Shown: one piece after another, positions 1-13,317 of the stretch | Layout: each line of letters opens with the position of its first letter | Position numbering within the stretch: position 1 is the stretch's first letter | Source: Streptomyces sp. NBC_00708 | GTDB taxonomy: Bacteria; Actinomycetota; Actinomycetes; Streptomycetales; Streptomycetaceae | Length of the DNA stretch: 64,000 bases | NCBI GenBank assembly: GCA_036226585.1 | Contig: CP108997.1 | Location: forward strand, 5,394,001-5,458,000 | Direction: 5' to 3' | The notes under the pieces: generated by a model | Seen by the model: only the letters and a program-made list of their open reading frames with translations | What the model was told of the DNA's origin: nothing | The model's database searches: none | Program-made: the position numbers and the translations under genes

Positions 1-4092
<4,092 letters not shown>

Positions 4093-4337
4093 GCGCTCGC
4101 TGAGCGAATCCACGTAGATTTGTTGATCGATGATGTCCGCAGGAGTGTGGGAACGCGGATTGCCGGGAACCTTCTGGTCTCCCGCCGCGTTTTCGGTACG
4201 TGCACAGTGACATCGCGGTGACAGGGTGTGGTGACCGCCGGGGTGCGGCTACCATGACCGGCACAAGGACGGACGGCGTAAGGGAGCCGTCCCCCGGGGC
4301 GGCGCCCGGTGCAATTCCGGGGCGAGGAGGACGGGCC

Positions 4338-5015
4338 ATGGTGCCAAAGGCCAAGATCCTCCTGGTCGATGACCGGCCGGAGAATCTGCTGGCGCTGGAG
4401 GCCATCCTCTCTGCGCTCGATCAGACACTGGTACGGGCATCGTCAGGGGAGGAGGCGCTCAAAGCGCTGCTCACGGACGACTTCGCGGTCATTCTGCTGG
4501 ACGTCCAGATGCCGGGCATGGACGGTTTCGAAACCGCCGCGCACATCAAGCGACGGGAGCGGACCCGGGACATCCCGATCATCTTCCTCACCGCGATCAA
4601 TCACGGTCCGCACCACACCTTCCGGGGTTACGCGGCCGGCGCGGTGGACTACATCTCGAAGCCGTTCGACCCGTGGGTGCTGCGGGCCAAGGTCTCGGTC
4701 TTCGTCGAGCTGTACATGAAGAACTGCAAGCTGCGGGAGCAGGCGGCCCTGCTGCGGCTCCAGCTGGAGGGCGGCGCATCGGCGAGCTCCCAGCAGGAGA
4801 AGGAGCCGGCCGGTCTGCTGGCCGAGCTCTCCGCGCGGCTCGCTGCCGTCGAGGAGCAGGCGGAGGCCCTGTCCAAGCAGCTCGACGACGAGTCCGCGGA
4901 CGCGGGCGCGGTGGCGACGGCCGCCCATCTCGAACGGAAGCTGACCGGACTGCGCCGTGCGCTGGACGCGCTGGAGCCCGGCACCGGCGGGGCCTCGGCG
5001 GCCGTTCCCTCGTAA
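4338..5015 (+). CDS. osaB: OsaB-like response regulator with C-terminal coiled coil
   Basis: 225-residue response regulator. The receiver fills residues 5-120, with acidic pocket D11-D12, phospho-acceptor D55 (LLDVQMPGMDG) and conserved K108 (YISKPF). The rest is not a DNA-binding domain but a Leu/Ala/Glu-rich helical segment (about 125-215) predicted to form a coiled coil, as in OsaB. The ATG is fixed by a GAGGAGG ribosome site at 4324-4330. It follows the OsaA-like kinase, its likely phosphodonor, but after a 245-bp gap, so it may have its own promoter. Without a DNA-binding domain, output is probably through protein contact. OsaB is needed for osmotic adaptation in S. coelicolor (family knowledge). 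Confidence 0.9.
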   Translation: MVPKAKILLVDDRPENLLALEAILSALDQTLVRASSGEEALKALLTDDFAVILLDVQMPGMDGFETAAHIKRRERTRDIPIIFLTAINHGPHHTFRGYAAGAVDYISKPFDPWVLRAKVSVFVELYMKNCKLREQAALLRLQLEGGASASSQQEKEPAGLLAELSARLAAVEEQAEALSKQLDDESADAGAVATAAHLERKLTGLRRALDALEPGTGGASAAVPS

Positions 5016-5016
5016 G

Positions 5017-5044
5017 GGCGCACCCGCCTTGTGGGCGGGGCGCC
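5017..5044 (+). terminator. Hairpin terminator after osaB
   Basis: Two bases after the osaB stop. Stem GGCGC-(A bulge)-CCCGCC pairs with GGCGGG-GCGCC around loop TTGTG. GC-rich with no long U tract, as is usual in Streptomyces. It separates osaB from ftsK. Confidence 0.65.
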
Positions 5045-5201
5045 TTCGGGCGGGCCGGGGACAACTGACCGGCGGGTGCGGACTTTCGGCGTGCGCCGGC
5101 CGGTGAGGGCGCGTCAGTTTCCGGTCCCCGCAGGGCGACACGGACGGGTGAACCGGTACGCGCACGTGTTCACCGGCGTGGACACCGGTAACCTCGGGCC
5201 C

Positions 5202-7955
5202 ATGGCCTCACGTACGTCCGGCAAGGGTTCCCAGGGCACTGCGGGCACCGCGAAGCGCGTCGGCGGTGGCCCGGGTCCGGCGAAGAAAGCCGCGCCCGCC
5301 AAGAAGACCACAGCCAAGAAGAGCGCGCCCGCGAAGAAGGCGCCCGCCAGGAAGCCGGCGGCCAAGAAGGCCGCTCCGCCGCCACCGGCGCCCTCGCCCA
5401 CGAACGGGGTGTACCGGCTGGCGCGGGCCGTCTGGCTCGGCGCGGCCCATGCCGTCGGGGCGATGTTCCGTGGCATAGGGCGCGGTGCCAAGGGCCTCGA
5501 CCCCGCCCACCGCAAGGACGGCGTCGCGCTGCTGCTGCTCGGCCTCGCGCTGATCGTCGCCGCGGGCACCTGGTCGAACCTGCGCGGTCCCGTGGGCGAC
5601 CTCGTGGAGATGCTGGTCACCGGCGCGTTCGGCCGGCTCGATCTGCTGGTGCCGATACTGCTGGGCGCCATCGCGGTGCGGCTGATCCTCTATCCCGAGA
5701 AGCCCGAGGCCAACGGCCGTATCGTCATCGGACTGTCCGCCCTGGTCATCGGGGTGCTCGGCCAGGTCCACATCGCGTGCGGCTCGCCGGGGCGCGACGA
5801 GGGAACCGAGGCCATGCAGGACGCGGGCGGCCTCATCGGCTGGGCCGCGTCCAAACCGCTGATCTTCGCCATGGGCGAGGTGCTGGCCGTCCCGCTGCTC
5901 CTGCTCCTCACCGTCTTCGGCCTGCTGGTCGTCACGGCGACCCCGGTGAACGCCATCCCGCAGCGGCTGAGGCTGCTCGGCGTCAAGCTCGGCATCGTCG
6001 AACCGGCCTACGACCCCGAGGCGCCGCAGGACAACGACGACGAGCGGTACGACGACCAGTGGCGCGAGAGCCTGCCGGCGCGCTCGCGCCGCTCCCGGAC
6101 GCCCGACGCGTACGACCCGGACCATGCCGAGGCCGAGGCGCTGTCCAAGCGCCGCAGGCCGCGCAGGCCCTCGGTGCAGCCCGCGATGAACCGCCCGATG
6201 GACGCGGTCGACGTCGCTGCCGCCGCTGCCGCCGCGCTGGACGGGGCCGTGCTCAACGGCATGCCGCCCTCGCCGGTCGTCGCCGACCTGACCCAGGGCG
6301 TCTCGGTGGACCGCGAGCGCACGGGCACCCCGGTGCCGGGTGCCAGGGAGGCTGAGTCCGCCGGGAAGCGCAGGGAGACCACACCGGCCGGTGGCGTACC
6401 CGATCTGACCAAGCCCGTTCCCGACCGCTCCGAGTCGCAGCCGCTGCCCGCCCGCGCCGAGCAGCTCCAGCTCTCCGGCGACATCACGTACGCGCTGCCC
6501 TCGCTCGACCTGCTGGAGCGCGGCGGCCCCGGCAAGACCCGCAGCGCCGCCAACGACGCGATCGTGGCCTCACTGACCAACGTCTTCACCGAGTTCAAGG
6601 TGGATGCCGCGGTCACCGGCTTCACCCGCGGGCCGACGGTGACGCGGTACGAGGTGGAGCTCGGCCCGGCCGTGAAGGTCGAGCGGATCACCGCGCTCGC
6701 CAAGAACATCGCGTACGCCGTCGCCAGCCCCGACGTCCGCATCATCTCGCCGATCCCGGGCAAGTCCGCGGTCGGCATCGAGATCCCCAACTCGGACCGG
6801 GAGATGGTCAACCTCGGCGACGTGCTGCGGCTCGCGGACGCGGCGGAGGACGACCACCCCATGCTCGTCGCGCTCGGCAAGAACGTCGAGGGCGGCTACG
6901 AGATGGCCAACCTGGCGAAGATGCCGCACGTCCTGGTGGCCGGTGCGACCGGCTCCGGCAAGTCCTCCTGCATCAACTGCCTGATCACTTCGATCATGGT
7001 GCGGGCGACGCCGGAGGACGTCCGGATGGTCCTCGTCGACCCCAAGCGCGTCGAGCTGACCGCGTACGAGGGCATCCCGCACCTGATCACGCCGATCATC
7101 ACCAACCCCAAGAAGGCCGCCGAGGCCCTCCAGTGGGTCGTGCGGGAGATGGATCTGCGCTACGACGACCTCGCGGCCTTCGGTTACCGGCACATCGACG
7201 ACTTCAACCACGCCGTGCGCACGGGCAAGCTCAAGACGCCCGAGGGCAGTGAACGGGAGCTCGCGCCGTACCCGTATCTGCTGGTGATCGTCGACGAGCT
7301 GGCCGACCTGATGATGGTCGCCCCGCGCGACGTCGAGGACTCGATCGTCCGCATCACCCAGCTGGCCCGCGCCGCCGGTATCCACCTGGTGCTCGCCACG
7401 CAGCGGCCCTCGGTGGACGTCGTCACCGGTCTGATCAAGGCGAACGTGCCCTCCCGGCTCGCCTTCGCCACCTCCTCGCTCGCCGACAGCCGCGTCATCC
7501 TGGACCAGCCCGGCGCCGAGAAGCTCATCGGAAAGGGTGACGGTCTGTTCCTGCCGATGGGGGCGAACAAGCCGACCCGTATGCAGGGCGCCTTCGTCAC
7601 CGAGGACGAGGTCGCGGCCGTCGTCCAGCACTGCAAGGACCAGATGGCCCCCGTCTTCCGCGACGACGTGGTGGTCGGGACGAAGCAGAAGAAGGAGATC
7701 GACGAGGACATCGGCGACGACCTCGACCTGCTGTGCCAGGCCGCCGAGCTGGTCGTCTCCACCCAGTTCGGATCGACCTCGATGCTCCAGCGCAAGCTGC
7801 GGGTCGGCTTCGCCAAGGCCGGACGGCTGATGGACCTGATGGAGTCCCGCAACATCGTGGGACCCAGCGAGGGCTCCAAGGCCCGCGACGTCCTGGTGAA
7901 ACCGGACGAGCTGGACGGGGTGTTGGCACAGATTCGCGGGGAAACCGGTTCGTAA
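5202..7955 (+). CDS. ftsK: DNA translocase FtsK/SpoIIIE
   Basis: 917-residue septal DNA pump that clears chromosomes from closing sporulation septa (family knowledge). Residues 1-70 form an unusual Lys/Ala/Pro-rich basic tail of repeated APAKK-type units, resembling histone H1 C-termini. Four to five membrane helices follow (about 105-260), then a variable acidic/Pro-rich linker (about 270-430). The RecA-like motor carries Walker A GATGSGKS at 581-588 and Walker B with D698-E699 (VIVDELADLM). The C-terminal winged-helix gamma domain (about 845-917, from DDLDLLCQAAELV) would read polar DNA sequences. The ATG at 5202 was chosen because the upstream open frame contains the osaB terminator; its ribosome site is weak. 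Confidence 0.96.
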   Translation: MASRTSGKGSQGTAGTAKRVGGGPGPAKKAAPAKKTTAKKSAPAKKAPARKPAAKKAAPPPPAPSPTNGVYRLARAVWLGAAHAVGAMFRGIGRGAKGLDPAHRKDGVALLLLGLALIVAAGTWSNLRGPVGDLVEMLVTGAFGRLDLLVPILLGAIAVRLILYPEKPEANGRIVIGLSALVIGVLGQVHIACGSPGRDEGTEAMQDAGGLIGWAASKPLIFAMGEVLAVPLLLLLTVFGLLVVTATPVNAIPQRLRLLGVKLGIVEPAYDPEAPQDNDDERYDDQWRESLPARSRRSRTPDAYDPDHAEAEALSKRRRPRRPSVQPAMNRPMDAVDVAAAAAAALDGAVLNGMPPSPVVADLTQGVSVDRERTGTPVPGAREAESAGKRRETTPAGGVPDLTKPVPDRSESQPLPARAEQLQLSGDITYALPSLDLLERGGPGKTRSAANDAIVASLTNVFTEFKVDAAVTGFTRGPTVTRYEVELGPAVKVERITALAKNIAYAVASPDVRIISPIPGKSAVGIEIPNSDREMVNLGDVLRLADAAEDDHPMLVALGKNVEGGYEMANLAKMPHVLVAGATGSGKSSCINCLITSIMVRATPEDVRMVLVDPKRVELTAYEGIPHLITPIITNPKKAAEALQWVVREMDLRYDDLAAFGYRHIDDFNHAVRTGKLKTPEGSERELAPYPYLLVIVDELADLMMVAPRDVEDSIVRITQLARAAGIHLVLATQRPSVDVVTGLIKANVPSRLAFATSSLADSRVILDQPGAEKLIGKGDGLFLPMGANKPTRMQGAFVTEDEVAAVVQHCKDQMAPVFRDDVVVGTKQKKEIDEDIGDDLDLLCQAAELVVSTQFGSTSMLQRKLRVGFAKAGRLMDLMESRNIVGPSEGSKARDVLVKPDELDGVLAQIRGETGS

Positions 7956-8156
7956 GAGTTTTGCGGGCAACCGTTTCGCCGGGCCGTACGTCAAGTTGAA
8001 GGGAGGGACGGAACGTCCTTCCCCGGTGCGTCCGGGCGAAACCGGCTCTGTTCGAATCTGATGGCGTACAAAGTCCACCCGCCCGGTTGCCCCACCCTTT
8101 CGTACCCCCCCTAGACTGAACACCCAGCAGGTGGCTCACGCTCGAAAGGCGCCCCC

Positions 8157-8957
8157 GTGTCCATCGGCAACTCCCCCGAAGACGACCGGCCTTCGATCGG
8201 TCGAGTGCTTCAGCAGGCTCGTATCGCCGCAGGTCTCACGGTCGAAGAGGTCAGCACGTCCACCCGGGTGCGCATCCCCATCGTGCACGCGATCGAGCAG
8301 GACGACTTCTCCCGCTGCGGCGGCGACGTGTACGCCCGCGGCCATATCCGCACGCTCGCCCGTGCCGTCGGCACCGATCCGGAACCCCTGGTCACGGAGT
8401 ACGACGCCGAGCACGGCGGCCGTCCCGCGCCCACTCCGGCGGCGCCGCTGTTCGAGGCCGAACGCATCCGTTCCGAACCCCGCCGGCCCAACTGGACGGC
8501 GGCCATGGTCGCGGCGATCGTCGCCGTGATCGGCTTCGTCGGCTTCACCTTCTTCAAGGGCGGTGACGAACCCTCGACCGCCGGCCGTGTCGCCGAGGGA
8601 CCGACGTCCGACAAGATCGCCCCGAAGCCCTCCGCCAGTAAGCCCGCCGACCCCAAGCCCGCCCCGTCCGAGAGCGCCATCGCCGCGGCGCCCCAGGACA
8701 AGGTCACGGTCAAGCTCAGCGCCACCCAGGGCCGCAGCTGGATCTCGGCCAAGGACCACAACGGCCGGTCCCTCTTCGACGGCACCCTCCAGCAGGGCCA
8801 GTCGAAGACCTTCCAGGACAAGGAGCGCGTCGACCTCGTTCTCGGCAACGCCGGATCGATCGAGCTCTTCGTCAACGGCAAGAAGGTCGAGGACCAGTTC
8901 CAGCCCGGACAGGTCGAGCGGCTCTCGTACACGAAGGGCGACCCCGAGGTCGGCTGA
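8157..8957 (+). CDS. RodZ-like helix-turn-helix membrane protein
   Basis: 266 residues, GTG start. An N-terminal RodZ-type helix-turn-helix (about 13-75, IGRVLQQARIAAGLTVEEVS) is followed by a Pro-rich segment, one transmembrane helix (about 113-133), a Lys/Pro/Ser-rich extracytoplasmic linker and a C-terminal beta-rich DUF4115-type domain (about 180-260). In rods, RodZ links MreB to the wall machinery; the HTH usually binds protein rather than DNA. It sits between ftsK and rimO as in other streptomycetes, 201 bp after ftsK, and ends in a strong terminator, so it is probably monocistronic. Confidence 0.85.
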   Translation: MSIGNSPEDDRPSIGRVLQQARIAAGLTVEEVSTSTRVRIPIVHAIEQDDFSRCGGDVYARGHIRTLARAVGTDPEPLVTEYDAEHGGRPAPTPAAPLFEAERIRSEPRRPNWTAAMVAAIVAVIGFVGFTFFKGGDEPSTAGRVAEGPTSDKIAPKPSASKPADPKPAPSESAIAAAPQDKVTVKLSATQGRSWISAKDHNGRSLFDGTLQQGQSKTFQDKERVDLVLGNAGSIELFVNGKKVEDQFQPGQVERLSYTKGDPEVG

Positions 8958-8982
8958 CCGTACGAACGGAAACACAGCGGCG

Positions 8983-9018
8983 CGGCGAGCGCCCGGCCAC
9001 CCGGCCGGGCGCTCGCCG
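8983..9018 (+). terminator. Strong hairpin terminator after the RodZ-like gene
   Basis: Perfect 16-bp stem (8983-8998 with 9003-9018, beginning CGGCGAGCGCCC) and a 4-base loop ACCC, followed by CTTTGT. It begins 25 bp after the stop codon. Confidence 0.85.
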
Positions 9019-9089
9019 CTTTGTGACTCCGGGTAACGGACCAACCCTCCGCGGCGGGGCCGGCGCCGGGACAAAGTAGTCTTGAGTCC

Positions 9090-10568
9090 ATGCCCGAACG
9101 CCGTACCGTCGCCCTTGTCACTCTTGGCTGCGCCCGTAACGAGGTGGACTCGGAGGAGCTCGCAGGCCGCCTGGCAGCGGACGGCTGGGAGCTCGTCGAG
9201 GAAGCCTCCGAAGCCGATGTCGCCGTCGTCAACACCTGTGGGTTCGTCGAGGCCGCCAAGAAGGACTCCGTCGATGCCCTGCTCGAAGCCAATGATCTGA
9301 AGGACCACGGCCGCACCCAGGCCGTCGTCGCCGTCGGCTGCATGGCCGAGCGCTACGGCAAGGACCTCGCCGAGGCCCTGCCGGAAGCGGACGGCGTCCT
9401 CGGTTTCGACGACTACGCCGACATCTCCGACCGCCTCCAGACCATCCTCAACGGGGGCATCCACGCCTCCCACACCCCCCGCGACCGCCGGAAGCTGCTG
9501 CCGATCAGCCCCGCCGAGCGGCAGGACGCCGCGGTGGCCCTGCCGGGCCACGCGCAGGAAGTGGCTCCCGCCCCGGCCGACCTGCCGGAGGGCGTCGCCC
9601 CGGTCTCCGGGCCGCGCGCGCCGCTGCGCCGCCGGCTGGGCACCAGCCCCGTCGCCTCGGTCAAGCTGGCCTCCGGCTGTGACCGCCGCTGCTCCTTCTG
9701 CGCCATCCCGTCCTTCCGCGGCTCCTTCATCTCCCGGCGTCCCTCGGACGTGCTGGGCGAGACCCGCTGGCTGGCCGAGCAGGGCGTCAAGGAGGTCATG
9801 CTCGTCTCCGAGAACAACACCTCGTACGGCAAGGACCTCGGTGACATCCGACTCCTGGAGACGCTGCTGCCCGAGCTCGCGGACGTCGACGGCATCGAGC
9901 GGATCCGGGTCAGCTACCTGCAGCCCGCCGAGATGCGGCCGGGCCTGATCGACGTCCTCACCTCGACGCCGAAGGTCGCGCCCTACTTCGACCTGTCCTT
10001 CCAGCACTCCGCGCCCGCCGTGCTGAGGGCGATGCGCCGCTTCGGCGACACCGACCGCTTCCTGGAGCTGCTGGACACGATCCGGGGCAAGGCACCGCAG
10101 GCGGGAGCCCGGTCCAACTTCATCGTGGGCTTCCCCGGCGAGACCGAGGAGGACCTCGCGGAGCTGGAACGGTTCCTCACGGGGGCGCGTCTCGACGCCA
10201 TCGGCGTCTTCGGCTACTCCGACGAGGAGGGCACCGAAGCGGTCGGCTACAAGAACAAGCTCGACGCCGACGTCATCGCGGAGCGCCTCGCGCACATCTC
10301 GCAGCTCGCCGAGGAACTGACCTCGCAGCGGGCCGAGGAGCGCATGGGCGAAACGCTCCAGGTGCTGGTCGAGTCCGTGGAACCCACCGAGGACGAGCCT
10401 CGCGCCATCGGCCGTGCCGCGCACCAGGCGCCCGAAACGGACGGCCAGGTGCTCTTCACCACACGCGAGGGCCTGGTCCCGGGCCGTATGGTCGAGGCAA
10501 AGGTCGTGGGCACCGAAGGCGTGGACCTGATCGCCGAGTGCAGTGAGCTTGTGGAGGTAGCCAGATGA
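9090..10568 (+). CDS. rimO: Ribosomal protein S12 methylthiotransferase RimO
   Basis: 492-residue radical-SAM methylthiotransferase that adds a methylthio group to the conserved Asp of ribosomal protein S12. The N-terminal UPF0004 domain starts at C14 ([11 protein letters not shown]). The radical-SAM Fe-S ligands are C197, C201 and C204 (CDRRCSFC), followed by the RimO-typical AIPSFRG. A TRAM-like domain ends the protein. Between the two catalytic domains (about 130-185) lies a Pro/Arg-rich insert common in actinobacterial RimO. The last four bases overlap the pgsA start (ATGA), so it is translationally coupled to pgsA and cinA. A MiaB paralogue lies at 40.4 kb; AIPSFRG distinguishes this one. 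Confidence 0.95.
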   Translation: MPERRTVALVTLGCARNEVDSEELAGRLAADGWELVEEASEADVAVVNTCGFVEAAKKDSVDALLEANDLKDHGRTQAVVAVGCMAERYGKDLAEALPEADGVLGFDDYADISDRLQTILNGGIHASHTPRDRRKLLPISPAERQDAAVALPGHAQEVAPAPADLPEGVAPVSGPRAPLRRRLGTSPVASVKLASGCDRRCSFCAIPSFRGSFISRRPSDVLGETRWLAEQGVKEVMLVSENNTSYGKDLGDIRLLETLLPELADVDGIERIRVSYLQPAEMRPGLIDVLTSTPKVAPYFDLSFQHSAPAVLRAMRRFGDTDRFLELLDTIRGKAPQAGARSNFIVGFPGETEEDLAELERFLTGARLDAIGVFGYSDEEGTEAVGYKNKLDADVIAERLAHISQLAEELTSQRAEERMGETLQVLVESVEPTEDEPRAIGRAAHQAPETDGQVLFTTREGLVPGRMVEAKVVGTEGVDLIAECSELVEVAR

Positions 10569-11293
10569 CCGGAGTCCCGGCATCCGCGGCAGGCGGGTCC
10601 GGCTCGACGCCGGTCCGCGGCGGAAAGCTGGGCGCCGCTGCGGTCAATCAGGCCAGTCTGTGGAACATCGCCAACCTCCTGACGATGGCCCGGCTCGTGC
10701 TCGTCCCCGGCTTCGTGGTGCTGCTGCTCCACAACGGCGGGTACGACCCGGCCTGGCGTTCCTTCGCCTGGGCCGCCTTCGCCATCGCCATGATCACCGA
10801 CCTGTTCGACGGACATCTGGCGCGTACGTACAACCTGGTCACCGACTTCGGGAAGATCGCCGACCCGATCGCCGACAAGGCGATCATGGGCGCGGCGCTG
10901 ATCTGCCTGTCCTATCTCGGCGACCTGCCGTGGTGGGTCACGGGCGTGATTCTCTTCCGTGAGCTCGGCATCACCCTGATGCGTTTCTGGGTGATCCGGC
11001 ACGGGGTCATTCCGGCCAGCAGCGGCGGCAAGATGAAGACGCTGGCGCAGGGGACGGCCGTCGGGATGTACGTCCTGGCGCTGACCGGCCCGCTGGCCAC
11101 CCTGCGCTTCTGGGTGATGGCGGTGGCCGTCGTGCTGACGGTCGTCACCGGCCTCGACTATGTCCGCCAGGCCGTTGTGCTGCGGCGCCAGGGGCTTGCG
11201 GCGGAACGTGCGGCCGAGGGCGCCTCCGAAGCGGCCGGGACGGTCGCGGGGGCGGCCTCTTCGACCCGGGGGCCGGCGGAGGCCGAGCGGTGA
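10565..11293 (+). CDS. pgsA: CDP-diacylglycerol-glycerol-3-phosphate 3-phosphatidyltransferase
   Basis: 242-residue membrane enzyme of phosphatidylglycerol phosphate synthesis. The CDP-alcohol phosphatidyltransferase signature is complete: D82-G83-x2-A86-R87-x8-G96-x3-D100-x3-D104. Several transmembrane helices lie between residues 35 and 205. The first 30 residues and the Ala/Glu-rich last 40 are low-complexity and cytoplasmic. The start overlaps the rimO stop and the stop overlaps the cinA GTG (GTGA), giving a tight three-gene operon. Actinobacteria carry several family members, so a phosphatidylinositol-phosphate synthase role is possible, but the rimO-pgsA-cinA order favours PgsA. Confidence 0.9.
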   Translation: MTGVPASAAGGSGSTPVRGGKLGAAAVNQASLWNIANLLTMARLVLVPGFVVLLLHNGGYDPAWRSFAWAAFAIAMITDLFDGHLARTYNLVTDFGKIADPIADKAIMGAALICLSYLGDLPWWVTGVILFRELGITLMRFWVIRHGVIPASSGGKMKTLAQGTAVGMYVLALTGPLATLRFWVMAVAVVLTVVTGLDYVRQAVVLRRQGLAAERAAEGASEAAGTVAGAASSTRGPAEAER

Positions 11294-11799
11294 CTGCCGC
11301 GGGCCGGGTGCTGCGGCTGCTCGTGGAGCGGGGGCAGACCCTCGCCGTCGCGGAGTCGCTGACCGGTGGTCTGGTCGCCGCCGAACTGACGTCCGTACCT
11401 GGTGCCTCACAGGCCTTCCGGGGCTCGGTCACGGCGTATGCGACCCCCCTCAAGAGTGAAGTCCTGGGGGTCGACGCGGACCTCCTGGCGGAGCGCGGGG
11501 CGGTCGACGCCGAGGTCGCGCGTCAGATGGCAACAGGCGTACGGCGGGCTCTGGGCGCAGACTGGGGAGTGGCGACCACCGGCGTCGCCGGCCCCGAACC
11601 GCAGGACGGCCGGCCCGTCGGAACGGTCTTCGTCGCGGTCAGCGGCCCGCACGGCACCGGGAAAGTAGCCGCGCTGCGGTTGAACGGCGACCGGGCGGAC
11701 ATCCGTAAGGAGAGCGTACGAAGCGCGCTCGACCTGCTCTCAGGCGAACTCCACGAGAATGCGAGCGCACAGGATACGGAAGAGAACGGGGGGAATTGA
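11290..11799 (+). CDS. cinA: CinA-family protein, short form (NMN/PNC amidohydrolase domain)
   Basis: 169 residues, GTG start overlapping the pgsA stop by four bases. It has only the CinA C-terminal amidohydrolase domain: AESLTGGLVAAELTSVPGAS near the start and TTGVAGPEPQDGRPVGTV in the middle. It lacks the N-terminal MoaB-like domain of full-length CinA (about 410 residues). Family members deamidate nicotinamide mononucleotide in NAD salvage; older names call them competence/damage-inducible, which is not supported here. Third gene of the rimO operon. The short form is usual in actinobacteria. Confidence 0.9.
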   Translation: MTAAGRVLRLLVERGQTLAVAESLTGGLVAAELTSVPGASQAFRGSVTAYATPLKSEVLGVDADLLAERGAVDAEVARQMATGVRRALGADWGVATTGVAGPEPQDGRPVGTVFVAVSGPHGTGKVAALRLNGDRADIRKESVRSALDLLSGELHENASAQDTEENGGN

Positions 11800-11908
11800 T
11801 GTTTGCAGCCCTGAGTGAACACGACATCGCTCCCCGCACGGCCGCAGCGCTAGGCGGTACGGTGGGGCGTGAAGGATGCGGCTACGCGGTCCGAGGAGGG
11901 AGCCACCG

Positions 11909-12292
11909 ATGATTCTGCTCCGTCGCCTGCTGGGTGACGTGCTGCGTCGGCAGCGCCAGCGCCAAGGCCGTACTCTGCGCGAAGTCTCCTCGTCCGCCCG
12001 AGTTTCGCTCGGCTATCTCTCCGAGGTGGAGCGGGGGCAGAAGGAGGCATCCTCCGAACTGCTCTCCGCCATTTGCGACGCGCTTGACGTACGGATGTCC
12101 GAGCTCATGCGTGAAGTGAGCGATGAGCTGTCCCTGGCCGAACTGGCCGAGTCGGCAGCGGCCAGCGATCCGGTACCTGTACCGGTGCGCCCCATGCTCA
12201 ACTCCGTCTCCGTTACTTCGGTGGCGGGTGTACCGACGGGGCGGGTGACCATCAAGGCACCCGCGGAAGCGGTGGACGTCGTCGCCGCCTGA
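11909..12292 (+). CDS. clgR: ClgR-like XRE-family activator of Clp protease genes
   Basis: 127-residue helix-turn-helix regulator. The XRE fold covers about residues 8-68, with recognition segment [18 protein letters not shown]. It matches ClgR, which in Streptomyces activates clpP1P2, clpC and lon. The protein ends in Val-Ala-Ala; C-terminal alanines make ClgR itself a Clp substrate, closing a feedback loop (family knowledge). The ATG is set by GAGGAGGGAG at 11893-11902. It lies 109 bp after cinA on the same strand, as in other actinobacteria where clgR follows pgsA-cinA. Confidence 0.9.
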   Translation: MILLRRLLGDVLRRQRQRQGRTLREVSSSARVSLGYLSEVERGQKEASSELLSAICDALDVRMSELMREVSDELSLAELAESAAASDPVPVPVRPMLNSVSVTSVAGVPTGRVTIKAPAEAVDVVAA

Positions 12293-12318
12293 TCCGATCG
12301 GTTCGGTGTGAAGCCGAG

Positions 12319-12355
12319 GCCCCGGCCCTTCCCTCTCGTGGGGGCGGACCGGGGC
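12319..12355 (+). terminator. Possible terminator after clgR
   Basis: Inverted repeat GCCCCGG (12319-12325) and CCGGGGC (12349-12355), with a GC-rich interior that can pair further, followed by TTTC. Modest support. Confidence 0.45.
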
Positions 12356-12497
12356 TTTCGCATGTGACGGCCCGCTCTTTCCCGGCAGTCGGTGTGTCAG
12401 CGGGGCGATGGCGGGCAGGCGCCTGGATGAGAAGAGACCGAGGAACGCTCCGGAACGCACTCGTCCGTAGTCGCCTACTTCCTCGAATGACCGTTTT

Positions 12498-12522
12498 GCT
12501 TCGTTTGTGCCATCGTGGGTGG
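12498..12522 (+). promoter_or_regulatory. Possible stress-sigma (SigB-like) promoter of the dps gene
   Basis: GCTT (12498-12501), a 15-base spacer and GGGTGG (12517-12522) resemble the Streptomyces SigB consensus GNNT-N14-16-GGGTAC/T, 36 bp before the dps ATG. The last two bases deviate. The stress-type gene behind it makes this plausible; it is an inference. Confidence 0.35.
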
Positions 12523-12557
12523 TGCTGAACGGAACGGATTCCAGATCGGAGACGTGC

Positions 12558-13028
12558 ATGTCTGTGGTGAAGAGCCCACTGTCCGAGACCGACCTCAAGA
12601 CCGTCGGAGACGCCCTCCAGGGCGCGCTGGTGGATCTCCTCGACCTTTCTCTGGTGGCCAAGCAGGTCCACTGGAACGTGGTCGGGCCGCGGTTCAGGTC
12701 CGTGCACCTCCAGCTCGACGATGTCGTCGACACGGCCCGCCAGCACTCCGACACGGTCGCCGAGCGAGCGTCCGCACTCGGCGTCAACCCGGACGGCCGA
12801 GCCGCGACCGTCGCCAAGAGCACGGCCATCGCCTCCGTGTCCGAGGGCTGGATCAAGGACGTGGACGCGGTGAAGGCTCTGATCGACGCCCTCGGTGTGG
12901 TGATCGGCCGGATGCGCGAGCGCATCGAGGTGACCGAGACCCCGGATCCGGTCAGCCAGGACATCCTGATCACGCTGACCGCCGACCTCGAGAAGCACGC
13001 CTGGATGTTCCAGGCCGAGAACGCCTGA
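12558..13028 (+). CDS. dpsB: Dps-family ferritin-like DNA-protection protein
   Basis: 156-residue Dps. Ferroxidase ligands are visible: His in KQVHWNVVG, His in SVHLQLDDVV, and Asp/Glu in SDTVAERA. Dps dodecamers oxidise and store iron and can coat the nucleoid under starvation or oxidative stress. The ATG at 12558 is preceded by GGAGA; an earlier in-frame ATG at 12507 would add an unconserved tail and overlap the promoter-like element. Position after clgR corresponds to S. coelicolor DpsB (SCO5756, from memory). It is followed by a CsbD-like gene. Confidence 0.9.
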   Translation: MSVVKSPLSETDLKTVGDALQGALVDLLDLSLVAKQVHWNVVGPRFRSVHLQLDDVVDTARQHSDTVAERASALGVNPDGRAATVAKSTAIASVSEGWIKDVDAVKALIDALGVVIGRMRERIEVTETPDPVSQDILITLTADLEKHAWMFQAENA

Positions 13029-13086
13029 GCGGACCCCGCGAGGCCCGTACGGACCATCACCGCTTCTCTCCCATGGAGGAACGAGC

Positions 13087-13278
13087 ATGAAGAACGAAGG
13101 CGCGAAGGACAAGATCACCGGCAAGGCGAAGGAAGCCATGGGCAAGATGACCGGCGACCGTCGCAAGGAGGCCGAGGGCAAGACGGACCAGGCCAAGGGC
13201 AAGACCAAGGACGCCATGGGCGGAGCCCGTGACCGGGCGGACGGCGTCAAGGACTCCCTGTCCGACGACAAGGACTGA
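13087..13278 (+). CDS. CsbD-family general stress protein
   Basis: 63 residues, very rich in Lys, Ala, Gly and Asp, with the CsbD pattern GAKDKITGKAKEAMGKMTGD and repeated KGK and AKG units; probably disordered or helical. CsbD is a SigB-controlled stress protein in Bacillus with unknown biochemical function. It has a strong GGAGGAACGAGC ribosome site, lies 58 bp after the dps gene, and ends in a good terminator, so dps-csbD may be one stress unit. Confidence 0.88.
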   Translation: MKNEGAKDKITGKAKEAMGKMTGDRRKEAEGKTDQAKGKTKDAMGGARDRADGVKDSLSDDKD

Positions 13279-13290
13279 CGTGTCCGCGGT

Positions 13291-13317
13291 GAGCCCCCAC
13301 CCGCGCGGTGGGGGCTC
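13291..13317 (+). terminator. Hairpin terminator after the csbD-like gene
   Basis: Perfect 11-bp stem GAGCCCCCACC/GGTGGGGGCTC with loop CGCGC, 13 bp past the stop codon. Confidence 0.8.

Noticed and set aside
8136..10583. 815-residue minus-strand open frame across the RodZ-like gene and rimO
   Set aside because: Its translation is low-complexity and it spans two well-supported genes and a strong terminator on the other strand.
13087..13278. CsbD-like gene as part of an antitoxin/toxin pair
   Set aside because: It fits CsbD better, and no toxin-like ORF is adjacent.
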